The notes under the pieces are model-generated. The model was given only the letters and a program-made list of their open reading frames with translations, had not been told where the DNA came from and searched no databases. Both the position numbers and the translations under genes were made by a program. From assembly GCA_036653075.1 (NCBI GenBank), contig JAVVUQ010000059.1, positions 1 through 10,042 of the forward strand: DNA of 10,042 bases, in the 5' to 3' direction. Below are positions 9,301 through 10,042 of this stretch, piece after piece (the stretch's first letter is position 1; each line of letters opens with the position of its first letter). Source of the DNA: JAVVUQ01 sp036653075 (GTDB lineage: Bacteria; Bacillota; Clostridia; Christensenellales; CAG-314).

Positions 9301-9533
9301 CATAATTTTTCATTTTGCGAAAAACCATACCTCTTTGCGCCTACATCTTCTGTTTCAGCGTAATTTAATTCGCCTGCCTTTTTATTCGATTGAGTAAAAT
9401 TCAAATACCCATTCTCATATCCTTGTTCAACATTGTTATTAGCTACTTTTGCAGTACACGCCGTTCCAATCATTACAAAAGCTACTAACATTGCCACTAA
9501 TATAATTATTACCGCTTTTTTTGTGTTTTTCAT
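3369..9533 (-). CDS. Secreted S8 (subtilisin-like) protease with BspA-type LRR array
   Basis: This 2054-residue exoprotein is a serine protease of the S8 family. Residues 1-26 are a signal peptide; about 76-177 resemble an I9 propeptide. The catalytic domain spans about 200-679, with Asp211 (VIDTG), His290 (HGTHVAG), oxyanion Asn389 (ATGND) and Ser613 (GTSMAAP) all intact. A PA domain is inserted at about 444-549. Residues about 690-1100 form beta-rich domains like those after the catalytic domain of lactocepin and C5a peptidase, the last including YEAPTMNSVK, YDNHY and DYAGNE. A polar linker (about 1095-1119) leads to about 30 BspA-type leucine-rich repeats (1154-1999) and a closing cap. The protein should cleave extracellular proteins, with the LRR arm for binding (inference). 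Start ATG 9533 follows AGGAGG by four bases; an earlier in-frame ATG at 9566 lacks a ribosome site. No LPXTG, SLH or choline-binding anchor is present. Cys26 could be lipidated, but its lipobox (GTAC) is atypical. Confidence 0.95.
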   Translation of the reverse strand: MKNTKKAVIIILVAMLVAFVMIGTACTAKVANNNVEQGYENGYLNFTQSNKKAGELNYAETEDVGAKRYGFSQNEKLWVIVQVGGLGMVETYLQNSNYSTVGEFASSLEGKDLNTQLLEKQTSVINQIAEKGVKMDIKHRYTTLFNGFSAYLRYGDIAKLRKLAGVESVVISEKYDTPKSVDVDTQMFNTYGILRNESGYTGAGTVVGVIDTGLDIYHRAFATAPKNPAMTMQDIENVYDSLNCNAMTNGWMDAYEVYGGAKIPFMFDYADKDSDVNPEYSAVANNGGAHGTHVAGIIAGNEEGFFQGVAIDAQLAIFKVFSDYENGAYSTDIMAAVSDAIILGCDVVNLSLGRGCGFTTERDASLNFINNAYNLAGKTGMILSIATGNDRIDSSINNFTKNPDNGIVGSPASYKNGISVGSFDNTIGLYGLINGTKIMINSAVSGGLARYNFIDILKDKTESEFEFVCVGGAGKEIDYEKVDVNGKIAVIKRGEIPFEEKQAIAASKGAIGCIIHNTEAGTINAIIANQVIPTATIRLDQAKILTDIGSGKIFLSKEFTYLESSPFSSQGVLEDLTLGVDICGIGGNVYSTVNAVYDMEHNTNGYDYMSGTSMAAPNVAGVSSVLAGYLKTTYPDLTTAELKAMVNCVLMSSAKMAYDMDGNIITPRYQGAGIADINGAIATKAYLSVTGSDYAKMSLGHDVNKDGIYTLNFNVVNIGEVDASYYIDTIVATEKAVNGRMSGISYIFENAEKDYSVTNGNIDGNILTVQAGQTAKIKVIITLTQSDKAYMDENYVNGIYVEGFAQLKPVEQGVELSIPFVSFYGDWYNIPVFEPTYFEFMDNTAIPQNSFVDIKTSKLIGNLGEIGFYKAVGLGRYVFGADDIEVPKPSVDKIALGYKGELAFLTMTSLRNISELELSVEDIYGNTLYLGENLYSIPKVYYQDGRDIFLLDIEFGNVTAEYYRWANNQKLILRAKAKVNDVDVNQSIEFPIYIDYEAPTMNSVKLREENGRTYLDLNMYDNHYMQAIAMYTQGTDTEYKAISKDPVPVYEFKKGCANDMVIDVTKYMKGIVNNTFAINLIDYAGNERLYDIELGQKTNQNNPQKTTDDIELNRHKNEKFVTNSLLNMTDIIAIGDIRNAEIRNSLTQEELKEEFVVVDGVLVAYNGVGGDVTIPSDLGITEIGENAFYRNYDIINVVIPEGITTIGDMAFFEAYNVKTLKTPTTLTTLGRYALGCMSRLEALDFTGASLSSFGDGAITGNSTMKKLVIPKSNSTLSLSRCFAMMMELETLEIYADIDTILNCFLLNIKLKTVDFYGKVNNIVGESFLGCFELGIINFHQDVGNIDNYLQDFYGEVFDLSTHAFAYLDNLKTVNFYGNVEKLGSYAFNACKNLENVVFYKNVNIIEDYAFGTCPKLIDGFDISADNEYLIKDEYGVVYDKAKTKMYMTSEWDYDGSFVVPDTVLELAENQFGTASMEMIDIEFEYTASIKGEYRSSVTMFGSYTTSNKNLLKGVVLHSNITKLPDDTFRNCRNLSSVNIENITYFGRNCFYRTGMESMMLNKDTTFIGSGAFTGMHKLKEFDYPVAAFVDDNGYDSMFSDCDSLVEVVIPVGIPMGVAFFEGCDNLEKVTMLDSELTAIYPLFFYKCQKLTTVIGFENAQIVAYSAFTGCTSLKEINLPSVKNIGESAFEGCASLESIKYSEQLYSFDEGAFANCTSLKSIYFPANLGEINLASVLYNCKSLMEITVSEENNVYASVDGALYNKDITSLIKYPAAKLDEFYSVPETVKALNDGVFASSVWLKEIEMLGVEYIGMGAFEGCIALQKAIVRDLVAINAGAFINTSLNEINLSKVELIGGSAFANTKLTNVSLYNIQNVHLFAFENCELLETVTLYNTESFDFSSVFYGCFNIKNIILDESCKTFVYENDTLYNAEKTVLYHYYGNAETIELNEGLLKISINAFYGNNNIKNVTFSSTLKSIGDKAFYDCLNLKTLTFLSETAPALEGLYIEGAKYYQSNFVKHIEKMDVELELICNGNDTYRNLIWTTYFKTIIVK
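3537..6074 (-). repeat. BspA-type (LRR_5) leucine-rich repeat array inside the protease gene
   Basis: About 30 units of roughly 20-30 residues carry the pattern IG..AF..C..L..I.(I/L/F)P, for example IGESAFEGCASLES (1685-1698) and IGDKAFYDCLNLKT (1979-1992). Four non-LRR turns of the DG.LY.....T type interrupt it at about residues 1156, 1430, 1753 and 1921, as is usual in BspA-like proteins. Units are strongly diverged from each other, so this is an old array rather than a fresh expansion. It ends with a cap segment rich in aromatic residues (TYRNLIWTTYF) at the C-terminus, suggesting an intact natural end. Confidence 0.9.
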
Positions 9534-9537
9534 AGTT

Positions 9538-9543
9538 CCTCCT
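9538..9543 (-). promoter_or_regulatory. Ribosome binding site of the protease gene
   Basis: A full AGGAGG lies four bases before the ATG at 9533-9531 on the minus strand. It decides the start: the ATG 33 bases further upstream (9566) would put this site inside the coding region and has no ribosome site of its own. Confidence 0.88.
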
Positions 9544-9674
9544 AAATTTAAAATTTTCTTTTGCATTTGCAGAGGATGCTACAAGTTTGCTAACTCTACT
9601 TTTGGAATCTTTCCCTGATGTAATAACAAAGCTGTGCAGAATCCTTACGCCAATATTCAATATAAACAAATTTC

Positions 9675-9713
9675 GGTTATTATTTGCTATACGCATATTT
9701 GCGCCATATAACC
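9675..9713 (-). other. Possible nested stem-loop in the protease leader
   Basis: On the minus strand GGTTAT (9713-9708) pairs with ATAACC (9680-9675). Between them CGCA (9703-9700) pairs with TGCG (9695-9692) across a four-base loop, extendable by a G-U pair. The pairing is short and the internal loops are large, so this is a weak candidate for a structured leader element about 140 bases before the ribosome site. No T-run follows. Confidence 0.25.
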
Positions 9714-9922
9714 TTTTTGCGTTGAATAAATCATATTTCAATTATCATACTTTCATCTTTACATAATTAATGCGGTTTAACTACGCTTTAGCGCTTTTGA
9801 TAATATCAAATTTTTTCTAACTACATTTTATGTAGCAAGCTTTATTCAATAATCTTTGAAGTTATATGAAGTATTTTAAACGAATCATAATCAATTCTGA
9901 CATTAACTCATATTTTTTCCAC

Positions 9923-9942
9923 TATCAATATCAATATCAATA
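9923..9942. repeat. Short TATCAA microsatellite
   Basis: Three perfect TATCAA units plus two further bases occur in tandem at 9923-9942, about 390 bases upstream of the protease start. Short tandem repeats in promoter regions of surface-protein genes can vary in copy number, but three units are too few to argue for that here. Confidence 0.6.
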
Positions 9943-10042
9943 CAATTCGTTCATTCCATAGCAATTTAATATATAATAACAATCTTATTTAATAACTTAA
10001 CCTCTTGCTTAATTCCAAATTTTAATAATTTGAAATCTTCAC

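Larger units (their letters stand above)
9544..10042 (-). other. Gene-free AT-rich leader upstream of the protease gene
   Basis: This stretch of about 500 bases holds no supportable gene. All frames are broken by frequent stops except an unlikely 100-codon reading frame from a TTG at 9741 that overlaps the protease signal-peptide region. It must contain the promoter of the protease gene unless transcription comes from beyond the window, but no hexamer pair stands out. The part nearest the gene (about 9567-9720) is less AT-rich and has inverted repeats, while the distal part is simple AT-rich sequence. No match to a riboswitch class was recognised by eye. Confidence 0.6.

Noticed and set aside
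9534..9566. Eleven-residue N-terminal extension of the protease from an ATG at 9566
   Set aside because: There is no ribosome site before it, and AGGAGG lies inside the extension directly before the ATG at 9533.
9439..9741. A 100-codon minus-strand reading frame overlapping the start of the protease gene
   Set aside because: It begins at TTG without a ribosome site, overlaps the protease signal-peptide region in another frame, has no recognisable domain, and includes the protease gene's own AGGAGG site.
9796..9816. Plus-strand hairpin TTTGAT/ATCAAA followed by six Ts, resembling an intrinsic terminator
   Set aside because: The stem is only six A/T-rich pairs, no plus-strand gene precedes it, and such patterns are expected by chance in this AT-rich leader.

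Overview
The window is strongly AT-rich and uses the standard bacterial code (all three stops are TAA, Trp is TGG). It carries purine-rich Shine-Dalgarno sites, a Gram-positive type lipoprotein signal and large secreted proteins built from S8 protease, BspA-type leucine-rich repeat, Ig-like and InlB B-repeat modules. This combination fits a low-GC, probably host-associated (gut-type) uncultured member of the Bacillota. That placement is inference; nothing here fixes the genus or order.

All three genes are on the minus strand, so transcription runs from high to low coordinates. From upstream to downstream there is first a roughly 500-bp AT-rich leader with no supportable gene (9544-10042). Next comes a 2054-residue secreted subtilisin-like protease (3369-9533). 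It has an I9-like propeptide, a PA insert, C5a-peptidase/lactocepin-like beta domains and about 30 BspA-type leucine-rich repeats. A 211-bp gap without a recognisable terminator follows, ending in a perfect 12-bp hairpin placed one base before the ribosome binding site of the next gene. That gene (1151-3157) encodes a 668-residue lipoprotein with an Ig-like domain, an InlB B-repeat and helical repeats with an exact 144-residue period. A clear intrinsic terminator lies at 1046-1074. Then a good extended -10 promoter (885-913) precedes a small, separately transcribed sigma-70 family factor (174-734) that starts with TTG. The last 173 bases hold a degenerate 14-bp tandem array and a 30-bp near-perfect palindrome.

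The two large proteins look like a surface pair: a protease whose LRR arm could bind a substrate or host surface, and a lipid-anchored rod-like protein. They may share a transcript, because no terminator separates them. Whether the orphan sigma factor controls them cannot be told from the sequence. No phage, transposon, CRISPR, tRNA or rRNA features were seen. The points most worth a second look are the hairpin beside the ribosome binding site, the exact 144-residue repeats with a conserved GC-rich core, the protease-LRR fusion without an obvious anchor, and the small repeats around the sigma gene.
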